64,000 nucleotides of DNA from an uncultured Clostridia bacterium (GTDB taxonomy: Bacteria; Bacillota; Clostridia; RUG12999), in assembly GCA_934792465.1 (NCBI GenBank), contig CAKVOK010000013.1, positions 1 to 64,000 of the forward strand, in the 5' to 3' direction. The position numbers and the translations under genes are program-made. The notes beneath the pieces were generated by a model, which made no database searches, was not told the origin of the DNA, and worked only from the letters and a program-made list of their open reading frames with translations. Positions 1-10,100 of the stretch are shown here, one piece after another (position 1 is the first letter of the stretch; each line of letters begins with the position of its first letter).

Positions 1-4
1 CACT

Positions 5-61
5 TGAACAATTACAAAATGCCGAAAAAATTAGTATATGAGTGCATTTTGTAATTGTTCA
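5..61. repeat. Perfect 18-bp inverted repeat
   Basis: Positions 5-22 are the exact reverse complement of 44-61, separated by a 21-nt A/T-rich loop. Neither strand has a clear T-run directly after the stem, so this is not a textbook terminator. It lies at the window edge beyond the 3' end of the glycan operon and could be the 3' hairpin of a neighbouring gene or one end of a mobile element. Its role is unknown. Confidence 0.7.
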
Positions 62-82
62 GCAGTCATTAAAATAATACAT

Positions 83-178
83 GAGGGTGCGGCAAAACGA
101 TTTCGCTTTGCCGCACCCTCTTTTGGGGCTTTAGAAAAATAGTGCTTTATGCGGTCTGTGCATTTTTCTGCAGTCCCA
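83..178 (-). repeat. Oriented 3'-UTR repeat, copy 1 (short form)
   Basis: Read on the minus strand, the element begins about 8 nt after the stop codon of the GH31 gene. It runs through a GGACTGCAG-type left end and a segment shared with 28113-28137, then a conserved block (CACTATTTTTCTAAAGCCCC), and ends in a hairpin at 83-120 with GCAAAGCGAAATCGTTTTGC at its core. It looks like an internally deleted version of the copy at 28101-28646. A third copy is at 45312-45429. Confidence 0.75.
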
Positions 179-185
179 TGTTATT

Positions 186-2294
186 TTATATCCTTATTAC
201 TTCCTCATCACAGAATATTTCAACCGGCTTATCCGTTCCGTGAACTGCCGCTTTCCAAATCCTCTTTTTCGGCTTGCCGCTGTATTCTCCGCAGCGCTTA
301 CCGATATTTATTATAACTTTATCTTCTTTTTCCTCACAGCTAATCTTCGTATGGCACGACATTTTTTCAAGATAATCAAGGCTTATGCCGTCATCTTCTC
401 TGAAAATATATTCGCTCCTGCCGTGCGGATAGAAATGCAGCTCCATTTCCTCGTCCGTATATTGGTCTGCGAAATCCCTGTCTTTCCATTTCGGAATTAT
501 TGCGCCTTTCTTTATGAAGAATGCGCCGCCCCTGTCTTTCGGAGGAACATAATTTTCAATTGCGGTTTTTCCCTCATATTCTTCGCCTGTCCAGTAGTCC
601 GTCCATGTGCCCTCCGGCAGATATACGCTATCCGTAAATGCCGATATGAGTATGCTGCCGCCTATCATATATTGTTTACTGCATTCAAGGCACTTTTCAT
701 CGTTCTGAAATTCCAGTGCCATCGGACGGAGCATAGGCACACCCGTTTCGTGACATTCGATTGCCGCCGAATACATATACGGAAGTATGCTGTATCTCAA
801 CCGTGCATAATATGTATATATTGCTTCGTTTTCCGGTCCGGCATACCACGGCTGGCGTATTCCCGACCATGCGTTATGATGCGCCCACGGTGCAAGCATT
901 GCGAAATGAATTGCTTCCTTATGATATATATCCATATCCACGGTCGAATTCATAAAGCCCGACATTGCGAGATTTTCCAGCCATATCATGCTGCCCTCCA
1001 GTCCGCCGTTATCGCCCGTTGTCGCCGCACCCCAGCGCTGCTGACCCGAATATCCTCCGCTGTAGTGAATATACGGCCGCATATTCATCTGTTCGGCAAA
1101 TCCGAGCTGCATTTGCTTCATGACAAGCACCTGCGAAATATTATGCATTTCAAGCTCGCTTTTCCCGTTTGTATAATACTTGTTCGGTTCTATCCTCATC
1201 AGCATATCCGCCGGGTCTATCTTGAAGCCGTCCGCTCCGTCGTCCACAAACTGCTTAACATGGTCGTACCATGCCCGGAGCTTGCCCTCGCCGCCAATCC
1301 GGCGTTCTTCCTCGTCGCACAAATCGTATTCCATGCACATCCAAAGTGCCATATGAAATCCGAATCTGCGCAGCGTCTGCGGAAACGAACCCTGATATTC
1401 TCTCGAATGCATCCATTCTTCTATATGGAATTTTTTAAGATCCCATTTCTTATCAAACGAATAGTCATAAAATTTCGTCATCCAGCCGGGCTCAAGGCTC
1501 ACGTTGTCGCACGGGATATGCTTCTCTCTGAATTTCATCATATCGTCCATGATTTCAAACTGATTCTGATGAATCTGCGCAATATACGTGAGTCCGTATG
1601 CCCATTTCGGCAAAAGCATACTTTTCCCCGTAATGTCGGTGTAAAGCCGTATAATATCTTTCATGGAATCGCCGTAGAGTAAATACACGTCAAGCTCGTC
1701 AAAATTCCCGGCTACCGTGATTCTGCCTTTCATATTGTCGTCTATATCGACAAAATGTCTGTCCTGCGCCGCTATGAAAAGTCCCCAGTTTTTGTTGCTG
1801 TATACAAGGGGAATCGGTATTTCGTCAAACTGGTATACCGCCCAGTTCTGATACGAACCTCCCCTAAGCTGAACACGATCTCTGCCTGCCTCGCCCAATC
1901 CGAAGAATTTGGCGTCATCTTCAATCCCGAAGCTTATACCGAACGTTTTTTCCGAATCTCTGCCTTCCAGAACCTCGTAGCTCGGCGGCAGCACCTCGTC
2001 CGGTCTGCCCTCTATACGGCTTATGGGTATTTTATCCCTGAATTTTTCAAGAAAATAATTCATTTCGCCCTGCCACAGCTCATCGTCCTTTTGCGGCCGT
2101 ACAAAAAACTCTATTCTTCTGCCGTCCGCAAGCGTAATTCCGCTCTCGTCGATTTTCACGCCGGTATTTTCCTCCGGTTCCGGTACGGTAATAATACCGT
2201 ACCGTTCCAGATAGCTTTGAGGCATATTTTCGCTCTTGCTTATTCTTATTATACCTTTTTTTAATGGTTTAACCACATAGTCCACTGTATTCAC
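186..2294 (-). CDS. Glycoside hydrolase family 31 (alpha-xylosidase/alpha-glucosidase type)
   Basis: This 702-residue protein matches the GH31 retaining alpha-glycosidase family. An N-terminal beta-sandwich (about 1-215) precedes a TIM barrel (about 220-560) and C-terminal beta domains. DGFKIDPAD near residue 356 carries the probable nucleophile Asp360, and TTGDNGG near 425 carries the probable acid/base Asp428. No signal peptide is visible, so it should act in the cytoplasm on imported oligosaccharides. Translation starts at GTG, since no ATG lies nearby. It is the last gene of the leftward glycan operon, 15 bp after its neighbour. Specificity cannot be read directly. Alpha-xylosidase is suggested by the GH74-like propeller proteins in the operon, but alpha-glucosidase, alpha-galactosidase or sulfoquinovosidase remain possible. 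The family is confident and the substrate is inference. Confidence 0.93.
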   Translation of the reverse strand: MNTVDYVVKPLKKGIIRISKSENMPQSYLERYGIITVPEPEENTGVKIDESGITLADGRRIEFFVRPQKDDELWQGEMNYFLEKFRDKIPISRIEGRPDEVLPPSYEVLEGRDSEKTFGISFGIEDDAKFFGLGEAGRDRVQLRGGSYQNWAVYQFDEIPIPLVYSNKNWGLFIAAQDRHFVDIDDNMKGRITVAGNFDELDVYLLYGDSMKDIIRLYTDITGKSMLLPKWAYGLTYIAQIHQNQFEIMDDMMKFREKHIPCDNVSLEPGWMTKFYDYSFDKKWDLKKFHIEEWMHSREYQGSFPQTLRRFGFHMALWMCMEYDLCDEEERRIGGEGKLRAWYDHVKQFVDDGADGFKIDPADMLMRIEPNKYYTNGKSELEMHNISQVLVMKQMQLGFAEQMNMRPYIHYSGGYSGQQRWGAATTGDNGGLEGSMIWLENLAMSGFMNSTVDMDIYHKEAIHFAMLAPWAHHNAWSGIRQPWYAGPENEAIYTYYARLRYSILPYMYSAAIECHETGVPMLRPMALEFQNDEKCLECSKQYMIGGSILISAFTDSVYLPEGTWTDYWTGEEYEGKTAIENYVPPKDRGGAFFIKKGAIIPKWKDRDFADQYTDEEMELHFYPHGRSEYIFREDDGISLDYLEKMSCHTKISCEEKEDKVIINIGKRCGEYSGKPKKRIWKAAVHGTDKPVEIFCDEEVIRI

Positions 2295-2309
2295 CCCGCC
2301 GTGTTTTCT

Positions 2310-4931
2310 TTATTTTGTAACCGGTGTATCAAGCAGCGGTTTGAGTGTATTCACACTGTCAAATACAAATATCTTATAATCCTTGTCGCTTACGTCTGCG
2401 GAATATACGCTGTATTTATCTCTTACCGACAATGTTTTTGTTTCCGCTCCGACAAGCTTGCCGTTATCATATGTTGCCGTAACAACGCTGATTGAAGAAT
2501 CGTTCTCGCCGGCATACTTTGCTGGATTTACGGCAATTGTTATTGTTCCGTCGCCGTTTTCCGTTACGAATGCAGGTGATGTGTCTTTCATCTTAAATTC
2601 AAACTCAACAGGCTGAACACCCTCCAGCAAACCTCTCCATGAATATGCTCCTCCTGCGCTGATTGTAAGAATTGAGCCGTATTCTTCACTCGCAAGCGCA
2701 TCTTTAACAGCGGATGTTACATCTATTTCAATTGTTTTTCCGTTATTATCCGCACCGCTATATCTGCCGAGTTCAGTTCCTGCTCCGGTAATATCATTTA
2801 TCGCAGCCGTGATTTCCTCATATGTGCTGTTTTCGCTTATAACATAATCTGTATTTATCAGTTTGATATTCATGCTCATTCCGTTGAACTTGCTGAATCC
2901 GGATTTCATTATTACTTTTTCTATATTGTTCGGATTTTCTTTTTTAAGCTGTGAAACGTCATACTGATACAGCCAAATATGCTTACCTGCCGAATCATTT
3001 GTATTCAAAGAATCGGTTTTCGACATATTCTTTGTTACGGTTACTTTGCTGTTTGCAAGCTCAATATCGGCTCTGTAAAGATTCTTAACCGTTGCGGAGC
3101 TGTTGCTTATGTAGACCGTTCTCTCGTTCGACGCCGTTGCGCCCGTGTTGGAAACCGCTACTGCCTTTACCGTGCGTGTACCGAACGACAATCCCGAAAT
3201 ATCCGCTGTATATATACCGTTTTCGGCTTCCGTAACCGCAGCTTTAAGTTCATCGTCAACATAGATATTTACTTCTTTAATACCGTTTGCTTCGTCAGCC
3301 GCTTCTACGTTTACCGTAAGCGCTTCGCCCGTGTACTGCTGCTGCAAAGACTCAATACGCACTTCCGGTTTTACCGCAAGGTGGAAATAAAGTCTGGGCA
3401 TTTTTGTTTTTCCGTCGTCTGTGCTTTCCACAGCACCGAGGTATCTTGCTGTACCGTCATGGCTTGTATACATCATAATCGAAAACTGACCGTTTTTCGA
3501 TACGATATAGTCTTTCAGCTCAAATGCCGTACCCATTTTTTCCGTATCTATATTTTCAAACTGATTTGATTCCGAAAGTGCTGCGAACGCCTCTCTTGCA
3601 ACGCCGATTGAAGTACTTGATACCGGTTCGCTGATTTCGGGCATTACCATATTTCCGTCCGAATCTTTCATAGAATCTATCGAAATTTCGTTTGACGGTA
3701 CGTCATAAATCTGTATTGCCGCTCCTCTGGTTTCATCTCCCATAAGCAGATATGCATCAATCAAATCGTAGTCCGCAATTCCGTCCTCGTCCGGGTCTAT
3801 CATCTTGTTTATATCAGCGTCAAATTTAAGGAATATTGCCGCCGCAACCGGTGATTCGTCCGTTTTTCCTGAGGAATCTATAACGAGGTTTCTTCTGTCC
3901 GGATTATCTGTGCCGGATAATTTTCTTCCGCTGTAATCAAGATTTGCGGCAAAATTCGGGTTTGCGCTTTCTGAGAAATAAACTGTTTTTCTCACTTCCG
4001 GAGTTGTTACCGCACCTCTTACTATAACGTCCGCCGTTGCCGTGCCCGTTGCGCCGTATGCGTCCGTAACCGTAACCTTAACCGTATATTTTCCGGCGTC
4101 GAGATTTTCCGCAACTGCCGAAACCGTCTTGCCGTCTATTGCAACGTTCTCAATTTCCGTATCGCCTACTCCCACAGTTGCCGCCGCTATTGTATTGTTG
4201 TCCGTAACGTCTGCCGTAATATTAAGCGGATTGCCCTGCTTGATTGTTTCCGGAACGCTTATGCTGACGGTCGGTATATCATTCGATTTAACATAGAGCT
4301 TTACGCCGCTTTTACCAACATAATATGTACCGCCCCATTTTGCCGCAACCATTATACTTGTGCTTGTCTGTCCTGCCGCAATCTTTCCTGTGATATAGTC
4401 CGTAACGTCAAGATACATATTATAATCCGACGGTCCGAGAGGGAACATATCTTCCGAAAGCTTTGCTCCGCTTCTCGCTTCGCCTATGATATCGGAGTTT
4501 ATCTCGATTCTGTTCGGTATGTTGCTGCCCTCCGGTTTTGTAACCGTTATATCGTTGCCGGGAACATCATAAAACCTAAACGGTTTGTTGTCTGTCCCAC
4601 AGCTCCAAACTGCGTATACTTTCAGCATCGTATCTTTATCGATACCCGACAAATCGAATTTAAAGAACGCAGGCTGTTTGTATCTCGGAGGATTTTCGTT
4701 CAATGCTTCCTGATCCGTATTCAGGATAAAGTTATCGTAGCTGGTTACGGGATTACCTGTTATAAAGTCCTCCAGCTTAACCGTTTCCGATGCGCTTACC
4801 AGCGTATCCGATGTAGCCTCGTTTTCAATGATTTCCGCCGCAAAAGCACCCGACGACATCATTCCCAGCGCCATAACGGCTGCCGTAACCAGGGATATTG
4901 CCTTTTTCAGCATTTTGTTTTTTGTTTTCAT
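2310..4931 (-). CDS. Secreted modular protein with three DNRLRE/CBM96-like modules and Ig-like domains
   Basis: This is an exported protein of 873 residues with a signal peptide at about 1-31 (Lys-rich start, hydrophobic core, SGAFA end). Three modules of about 170 residues (roughly 50-210, 310-510 and 610-780) have the DNRLRE/CBM96-like pattern: an AFFKFDL strand, a (Y/I)YDVPxN(D/E) motif and a DxTxYI segment before the final strands. Two Ig-like domains separate them (about 215-300 and 525-600). The C-terminus is a beta module shared with other proteins of the operon. There is no SLH domain, LPXTG motif or obvious catalytic motif, so it is probably a glycan-binding or scaffold protein held by partners. 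Function is inferred from family only. Confidence 0.75.
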   Translation of the reverse strand: MKTKNKMLKKAISLVTAAVMALGMMSSGAFAAEIIENEATSDTLVSASETVKLEDFITGNPVTSYDNFILNTDQEALNENPPRYKQPAFFKFDLSGIDKDTMLKVYAVWSCGTDNKPFRFYDVPGNDITVTKPEGSNIPNRIEINSDIIGEARSGAKLSEDMFPLGPSDYNMYLDVTDYITGKIAAGQTSTSIMVAAKWGGTYYVGKSGVKLYVKSNDIPTVSISVPETIKQGNPLNITADVTDNNTIAAATVGVGDTEIENVAIDGKTVSAVAENLDAGKYTVKVTVTDAYGATGTATADVIVRGAVTTPEVRKTVYFSESANPNFAANLDYSGRKLSGTDNPDRRNLVIDSSGKTDESPVAAAIFLKFDADINKMIDPDEDGIADYDLIDAYLLMGDETRGAAIQIYDVPSNEISIDSMKDSDGNMVMPEISEPVSSTSIGVAREAFAALSESNQFENIDTEKMGTAFELKDYIVSKNGQFSIMMYTSHDGTARYLGAVESTDDGKTKMPRLYFHLAVKPEVRIESLQQQYTGEALTVNVEAADEANGIKEVNIYVDDELKAAVTEAENGIYTADISGLSFGTRTVKAVAVSNTGATASNERTVYISNSSATVKNLYRADIELANSKVTVTKNMSKTDSLNTNDSAGKHIWLYQYDVSQLKKENPNNIEKVIMKSGFSKFNGMSMNIKLINTDYVISENSTYEEITAAINDITGAGTELGRYSGADNNGKTIEIDVTSAVKDALASEEYGSILTISAGGAYSWRGLLEGVQPVEFEFKMKDTSPAFVTENGDGTITIAVNPAKYAGENDSSISVVTATYDNGKLVGAETKTLSVRDKYSVYSADVSDKDYKIFVFDSVNTLKPLLDTPVTK

Positions 4932-5009
4932 TTTCCTACACCTTCCTTAAAAAAATTTTATAATATTTAAACAGCCTCCGCCGAAAGCGGTGTGCTTGTT
5001 TGAATCGCT

Positions 5010-6464
5010 TTAACCGTTTACATTTATAGTATTTTCATATTCGCCCGGCGTCCAGTCCACGGAAAATCCCAGTGATTCCGCAGCAAAACGCAGCGGAATA
5101 TATGTCGATTCCGTCAGCTCGTCCAATACGGGAACGGTATCCATGAATTTCGTTTCGCCGTTTACCTCGTATGCGCTCTGGTTTATCGTGAATCTCACAG
5201 TGTTGCCGTTCAGCGAAACGGTCGCCGTTTTGCTGTTTTCGTCCCAGCCGACCTCCGCTCCGAGCAGCTCCGCCATCTCACGCAGAGGATACATCGTTCT
5301 GCCCTCTTTATCGATAATTCTGTGTTTCAGCACGGTTTCCGCACCGTTCATATAAAGTCTGACGGTTTTCATATTAATCGGCAGTGCAACGGACGTAACA
5401 ACCGCATTTTCCGAAACAGTTCCGGTACCGAAGAACACCGCTTTATCCACGCCGTACAGCATACCGTCCTGATCCTTTGCTATGCACCAGCCATCGCCTG
5501 TCAGCACTATGGAATACATCGGAAATGCAACCTCCGTAGACACAAGCTTGTTGCCGTTTTGCTCGTTGCGATACAGCGTGTCCGCCTGGTCGAGCACATA
5601 TCCGTTCATGCTGCCGTGCTTATACTGCGATGCCTCACGTGTATTCTGCATAAGCGCATTCTCTTTATTATAATACACGCAGAACGAACGTCCCGTATTT
5701 ACATATATATAATCGCCGTACACAAAAAGTGCGTTGCTTGATTTCAGATTTTTTGCGACCTTGCCGGCTCTTAATGCGCTGCGGTCGTATTCCGACCATT
5801 CATTTCCCAGCAAAACGGTATCGAGATTTTTGCAGCTTGTAACGTTTTCGTCAAGCTTCAGCGTTTCATAACCGTATGCAAACGCACCTTTTAAAAGCGG
5901 AACAAACCAGCAGGTTCTGTTTTCGTCCAAAACGAGATACTCGCCATCCTCGCCGCTTAATTCCACAGCATTGTCCACTATATCTTTCGCAGTCACCGTG
6001 CCGTTTGATGTCAGCAATGCCGCCGCTTTGCCGTCCGTCTTAACCACAAGATTTCCGTATGCTTTCAATACGTTTTCGCACAGCACCGTGCCGCCGAAGC
6101 CGTTCGCCGCAGGCATCTTCAGGCTGCCGTCTTTCGATATATACACATACTCGCCGTTGTAGCCGTCATTTATATACACCGCCTTTTCCGCAAGCGATTT
6201 TGCATCGTCCGCAAGCACCGTACCGTCCATGGAAAACAATCCGCCGCTGTTCGTTATATATGCCGAATTGTTAAAATCCGCAACATCGACCGCTATTCTC
6301 TGCGGAAGATTATTTTCTGCGTCACGGTATCTTACAAGCTCGCCGTTCGCACGCAATGCATATGAATCCGTAACCTTGTTTACCTCTATAAATTCAGCTG
6401 CGGCATACATTGCCGAAGCCGACAGCATACAAGCCGTAAGTATCAGTGAAATAAACTTTTTCAA
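5010..6464 (-). CDS. Secreted protein with C-terminal copper-amine-oxidase-N (stalk) domain
   Basis: The 484-residue protein has a signal peptide (about 1-22, ending SAMYAAAE). Residues about 30-370 show repeated short beta units in which small 'display' phrases (such as SGGLFSMDG and DGSLKMPA) recur, suggesting an RCC1-like or other beta-propeller. The last 110 residues match the copper amine oxidase N-terminal-like (stalk) domain: RTMYPLREMAELLGAEVGWD is followed by a second YIPLRFAAESLGFSVDW half. Such domains are common on Clostridia exoproteins and are thought to attach or bind cell-wall polymer. It sits mid-operon, between the triple-DNRLRE protein and a large Asp-box protein. No enzymatic residues are recognised. 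Confidence 0.7.
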   Translation of the reverse strand: MKKFISLILTACMLSASAMYAAAEFIEVNKVTDSYALRANGELVRYRDAENNLPQRIAVDVADFNNSAYITNSGGLFSMDGTVLADDAKSLAEKAVYINDGYNGEYVYISKDGSLKMPAANGFGGTVLCENVLKAYGNLVVKTDGKAAALLTSNGTVTAKDIVDNAVELSGEDGEYLVLDENRTCWFVPLLKGAFAYGYETLKLDENVTSCKNLDTVLLGNEWSEYDRSALRAGKVAKNLKSSNALFVYGDYIYVNTGRSFCVYYNKENALMQNTREASQYKHGSMNGYVLDQADTLYRNEQNGNKLVSTEVAFPMYSIVLTGDGWCIAKDQDGMLYGVDKAVFFGTGTVSENAVVTSVALPINMKTVRLYMNGAETVLKHRIIDKEGRTMYPLREMAELLGAEVGWDENSKTATVSLNGNTVRFTINQSAYEVNGETKFMDTVPVLDELTESTYIPLRFAAESLGFSVDWTPGEYENTINVNG

Positions 6465-6504
6465 CCGTATTCAATCCTTTCCCACGACACCGCCGTGCCG
6501 TTTT

Positions 6505-9500
6505 TTAGTTTTCCGTTGCGAAGTCGTTCGGGTCATTCGCTATTATATCCCAGTCGTATGCGCCGTTCAGCGGCGTCAGCTTATCCGACCAAAGATATGC
6601 TTTCAGCACCGTGTTCCCGTCCGATTCAAAAGGAATATCAACCTCCGCACTGCTCGTCGGCGCAAGCTTATATTCTCTCGTTATACTCTTTATCAGTTTA
6701 TTTTCGTATTTGGTGTACAGACCTATAATGACGTGTACACTGCAATTTTGTTCCTGCGGATTCCACAGCTTAAACGAATAGTCCACATTATACGTATTTT
6801 CCGTATTCTGCCGTTTTAGCGCCGTAATTCGCCTGTCCGTAACCACCGTTTTGTCCTCCGTATACTTTTCATATTCATATACGAAAGTTCCTGCCGATGT
6901 TCCTATATATACCCTCGGCAGATTCGGATGAAATTCCAGCGTCCATATATCTCTTGCCGCCGGCATACCGTTTATCCTGCGCCATGTTTTGCCGCCGTCG
7001 TATGTTTCAAAAAGTCCGCCGCTCATGCCGTAGTCTATATTGTCCGTGCCGCCGGCTACAAGATGAAACTTATTTTTCGGGTCTTGCGCCGCAGCCAGTC
7101 CGAAAAATCCCTTTTCCGATTTCGGTGTGATATATGTCGGTGTACCGTCTGCCGCCACTTTAATCAGTGCCGAATATGTACCGATATATATAACTCCGTT
7201 TTCAAAGCTGTCGCATATCATGCACTGCGCTCCGACGTTCGGTCCGTATTCCTCCCATGTTCTGCCCTCGTCATACGAACGTGCCGGTCTGCCGTTTCTC
7301 ATACCGTACACGGTATTTCCGTCAAACGGCGATACCGCACGCACGGTTACTTCTGACCGGTTCCACGTTTCGCCGTCGTCATAGCTTATAAGACCTCCGG
7401 CATAAATCGTGCGGTTATTATCCGCATTAAACTCAATATGTTCGGTATACACGGTTTCCGCATTATTTATCGGCGTATACGTATTCCCGCCGTCATAACT
7501 CTGTTTCAGTATATATTTTTCGCCTCCGCCAACACAGACTATAATTCTTTTGCCGTCTTTCGGGTCACGTGCGGCAGCCGACATTGTTTTCGAGCCGTTG
7601 TAGCGAATATTTGTACCGTCCTCGCTCGGCGCATAGTCAACAAGCGGATAATTTTCATCGTTGCCGCTGTTTACTGTTTTTACAACACCTCGGTCTATCG
7701 ATGTAATAAAAATATTACTGTCATCCGTTTCATCAAACAGAAAATCACTCGCACGCATACCGGAATATCCGCTTGACGAGGCAAAGAACGTAGTCCCGGC
7801 GTCCGTGGATTTATAAAGCTCGCCGTCCAGCGATGCCATTACAAGTTTCGGGTCGCTCTCGCAAAGTGCAAAGGTTTCCGCTCCCCAGCCTTGATTATCT
7901 TCTATAAATTCCGTGCTTTCCGCAGCCTTTGCAATCGGCGTGAAGCTTCGTCCGCCGTCCGTGCTGTATCTCAGCGGATAATGTGCCGGTCCTATATATG
8001 CATAAAGTCTTGGATTGCTGCCATATCCGAAGCGAACCGAACCCACCTCCGGCTGTCTGCCGGATTCCTGCGAAAACCGATATACAAGTGTCCAGCTTTC
8101 GCCCATGTCGACGGTTTCGTAAATACTGCTGTCCGTACCGCAGAACCAGTGTGAAACGTCATTCGGGTCTGTCGTCACCGTGTATTCCGCTCCGCTGCTC
8201 GGGCTGCGCTCCTCAAACGTATTTCCGCCGTCCTCCGAAAGATAAATTCCTCCGCTTGTGCCGAGCAAAATCATGTTTCCGCCGTCCGCAAGCGCTATAT
8301 CTCTCGTGACGTATCCGGCGAATGTTCCGCCGCAGAGTCTGTTCCAGCTTGCGCCTTCGTTGTCGCTGTATACAATTCCCTCTCCTTTGCCGTGTCCGCC
8401 GACAAATATCCTGCGCACGCCTTTTTCGTTTCTGCTTCCGAATTTAATAATTCCGTTATTCTTTACTCTGTAATATTTATTATAAAAAACTCTTTTCCAT
8501 GTATCTCCGCCGTCAGTGCTTTTATAAATGCCTGTGTTCGGTTCGTCGTATTTCCCGACTCCGGTGCTTCCCAATGCATAGACAATCTCCGAATTTTCCG
8601 GGTCGAAGGCTATATCCGCAACACCCATGCTGTTAAACCCTGCACTGCTGCTGCGCCATGTTTTTCCGCCGTCAACCGACTTCCACAGACCGTTTGTATC
8701 AGTTCCGGCAAACATAAGATTCGGATTTTCCGGCGAGATTGCAAGCGCCCAGCTCATCTGACACGCTTCACCGCCGCCGTATCCCGCTTCAATCTGATTT
8801 TTCTTCGTCATATGCCAGTTCAGCATCCACGGCGCATAGTATGTAGCCGTATATTTATCTATGCCGTTGTCCAGCTCATACGCTTCATCCGGATAATAAG
8901 TAAATACCGTTTTGGATATTCCTTTCGGACTCTGCACTATAACAACGTAGCTTCCCTCATCTTTCGGAAGCCCTACCTTCACGTCATACTGACCATCGTT
9001 TGTTTCCAGAGCCTGCATATGATATATTGATTCCGTATTGAGCTTAGTATAATCAAGTGTGTCGCAATTATAACCCGGCTTCAGTATCACAAGCATAACT
9101 GCGCTGTCGCCCGTGCGTTCCGCTCTGCCGTGTATACGAACGCCCGATGTTCCGTAGTCCACAGAAGCATAGACGCTGCCTGCCGTCGTTTTCGGCTGAA
9201 CAAAGCTGAACTTTCTCTCAATCGTTTCCGAATTTCCGAAAGTAACCTCTGCCGAATATTCTCCCGAATCCATAGCACTCATATCCACGCTGAAATGATA
9301 ATACGTTTCGCTGCCGTTCAGCTGCTTCTGCGCCGAATAACACACGCCGCCGTCTGCGGATTTCAGATTCAGTGCGACCGATGATTCGGCGGTTTCGCCG
9401 CTGACGCTCAGCTGCTGCGAATTGTTATTATGCAAAAATACTATGTTGCTGCGTTTCTTTATCAATTTAACATACAGCTGCGCATGATTTGAAAAATATA

Positions 9501-10089
9501 TTGTCGTTCTGTCGCCGTAATGCGGATAGAGTGCGTATGAAAATTCCGTCTTTCCGCTTACGTAATCCGTAATATCAATTGCACAGTTGTCGCCGTCGCG
9601 TGCGCCCGGATACAGCTCTTTCACGCTGTCCTCTCCTATGTTTACCTCCGCAAGATTATAGCTGTCGATTATGTTTTCCGGTAAAAGCTGCGGTGCTGTC
9701 AGATAGTTCTGTCCGTTTTCAACATTGTTTTCCGGGCAGTCTATCAGCCTTATGAGCTGTCGGCTTGCGCCTTTTTGCAATATCACCGCCTGCTCAACCG
9801 AATACCCCGCTTCGATATACATATTCAGATTGAATCTGTAAAACAAGACACGTTCCGGCTGCTGCCAGTATGCGCTCTGCGAATCGTTCGGCTTGCCGAG
9901 CGACTGAACAACATAATTATAGTTATACTGCTGACTTGTCTGGTTTTCATCACCCCAGTGCGTATACACAACGGCATTCGGAGAGATTATTCTTTCCGCC
10001 GTTTCATATTTTTCCGCACTTGCGTTCGGCACGGCATGGCACGTCATGATAACGCACATTACAATTAAAAGTATTTTTTTCACAGTCAT
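6505..10089 (-). CDS. Large secreted Asp-box beta-propeller protein (GH74/sortilin-like) with DNRLRE module
   Basis: The 1194-residue protein has a signal peptide (about 1-25, PNASA end) and an N-terminal DNRLRE-like module (about 30-210). An Ig/BNR-linker region containing a small beta domain (about 300-400) is shared with the 571-residue SLH protein. A long propeller region (about 420-1090) contains eleven Asp-box motifs of the S-x-D-x-G-x-(T/S)-(W/F) type, for example KSVDGGKTW and KSTDGGDTW. A C-terminal beta module follows. Two tandem propellers with Asp boxes are typical of GH74 xyloglucanases and of Vps10/sortilin-like proteins. It is paralogous to the protein at 18697-21921 but lacks SLH repeats. 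Hydrolase activity is possible but unproven. Confidence 0.78.
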   Translation of the reverse strand: MTVKKILLIVMCVIMTCHAVPNASAEKYETAERIISPNAVVYTHWGDENQTSQQYNYNYVVQSLGKPNDSQSAYWQQPERVLFYRFNLNMYIEAGYSVEQAVILQKGASRQLIRLIDCPENNVENGQNYLTAPQLLPENIIDSYNLAEVNIGEDSVKELYPGARDGDNCAIDITDYVSGKTEFSYALYPHYGDRTTIYFSNHAQLYVKLIKKRSNIVFLHNNNSQQLSVSGETAESSVALNLKSADGGVCYSAQKQLNGSETYYHFSVDMSAMDSGEYSAEVTFGNSETIERKFSFVQPKTTAGSVYASVDYGTSGVRIHGRAERTGDSAVMLVILKPGYNCDTLDYTKLNTESIYHMQALETNDGQYDVKVGLPKDEGSYVVIVQSPKGISKTVFTYYPDEAYELDNGIDKYTATYYAPWMLNWHMTKKNQIEAGYGGGEACQMSWALAISPENPNLMFAGTDTNGLWKSVDGGKTWRSSSAGFNSMGVADIAFDPENSEIVYALGSTGVGKYDEPNTGIYKSTDGGDTWKRVFYNKYYRVKNNGIIKFGSRNEKGVRRIFVGGHGKGEGIVYSDNEGASWNRLCGGTFAGYVTRDIALADGGNMILLGTSGGIYLSEDGGNTFEERSPSSGAEYTVTTDPNDVSHWFCGTDSSIYETVDMGESWTLVYRFSQESGRQPEVGSVRFGYGSNPRLYAYIGPAHYPLRYSTDGGRSFTPIAKAAESTEFIEDNQGWGAETFALCESDPKLVMASLDGELYKSTDAGTTFFASSSGYSGMRASDFLFDETDDSNIFITSIDRGVVKTVNSGNDENYPLVDYAPSEDGTNIRYNGSKTMSAAARDPKDGKRIIVCVGGGEKYILKQSYDGGNTYTPINNAETVYTEHIEFNADNNRTIYAGGLISYDDGETWNRSEVTVRAVSPFDGNTVYGMRNGRPARSYDEGRTWEEYGPNVGAQCMICDSFENGVIYIGTYSALIKVAADGTPTYITPKSEKGFFGLAAAQDPKNKFHLVAGGTDNIDYGMSGGLFETYDGGKTWRRINGMPAARDIWTLEFHPNLPRVYIGTSAGTFVYEYEKYTEDKTVVTDRRITALKRQNTENTYNVDYSFKLWNPQEQNCSVHVIIGLYTKYENKLIKSITREYKLAPTSSAEVDIPFESDGNTVLKAYLWSDKLTPLNGAYDWDIIANDPNDFATEN

Positions 10090-10100
10090 ACTCCCCTATA

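Noticed and set aside
240..1682. Long plus-strand open frame opposite the GH31 gene
   Set aside because: It is a mirror of the codon bias of the real minus-strand gene, has Cys/His/Phe-rich composition without any family, and no ribosome binding site. The same holds for frames such as 12223-13239 and 14858-15706.
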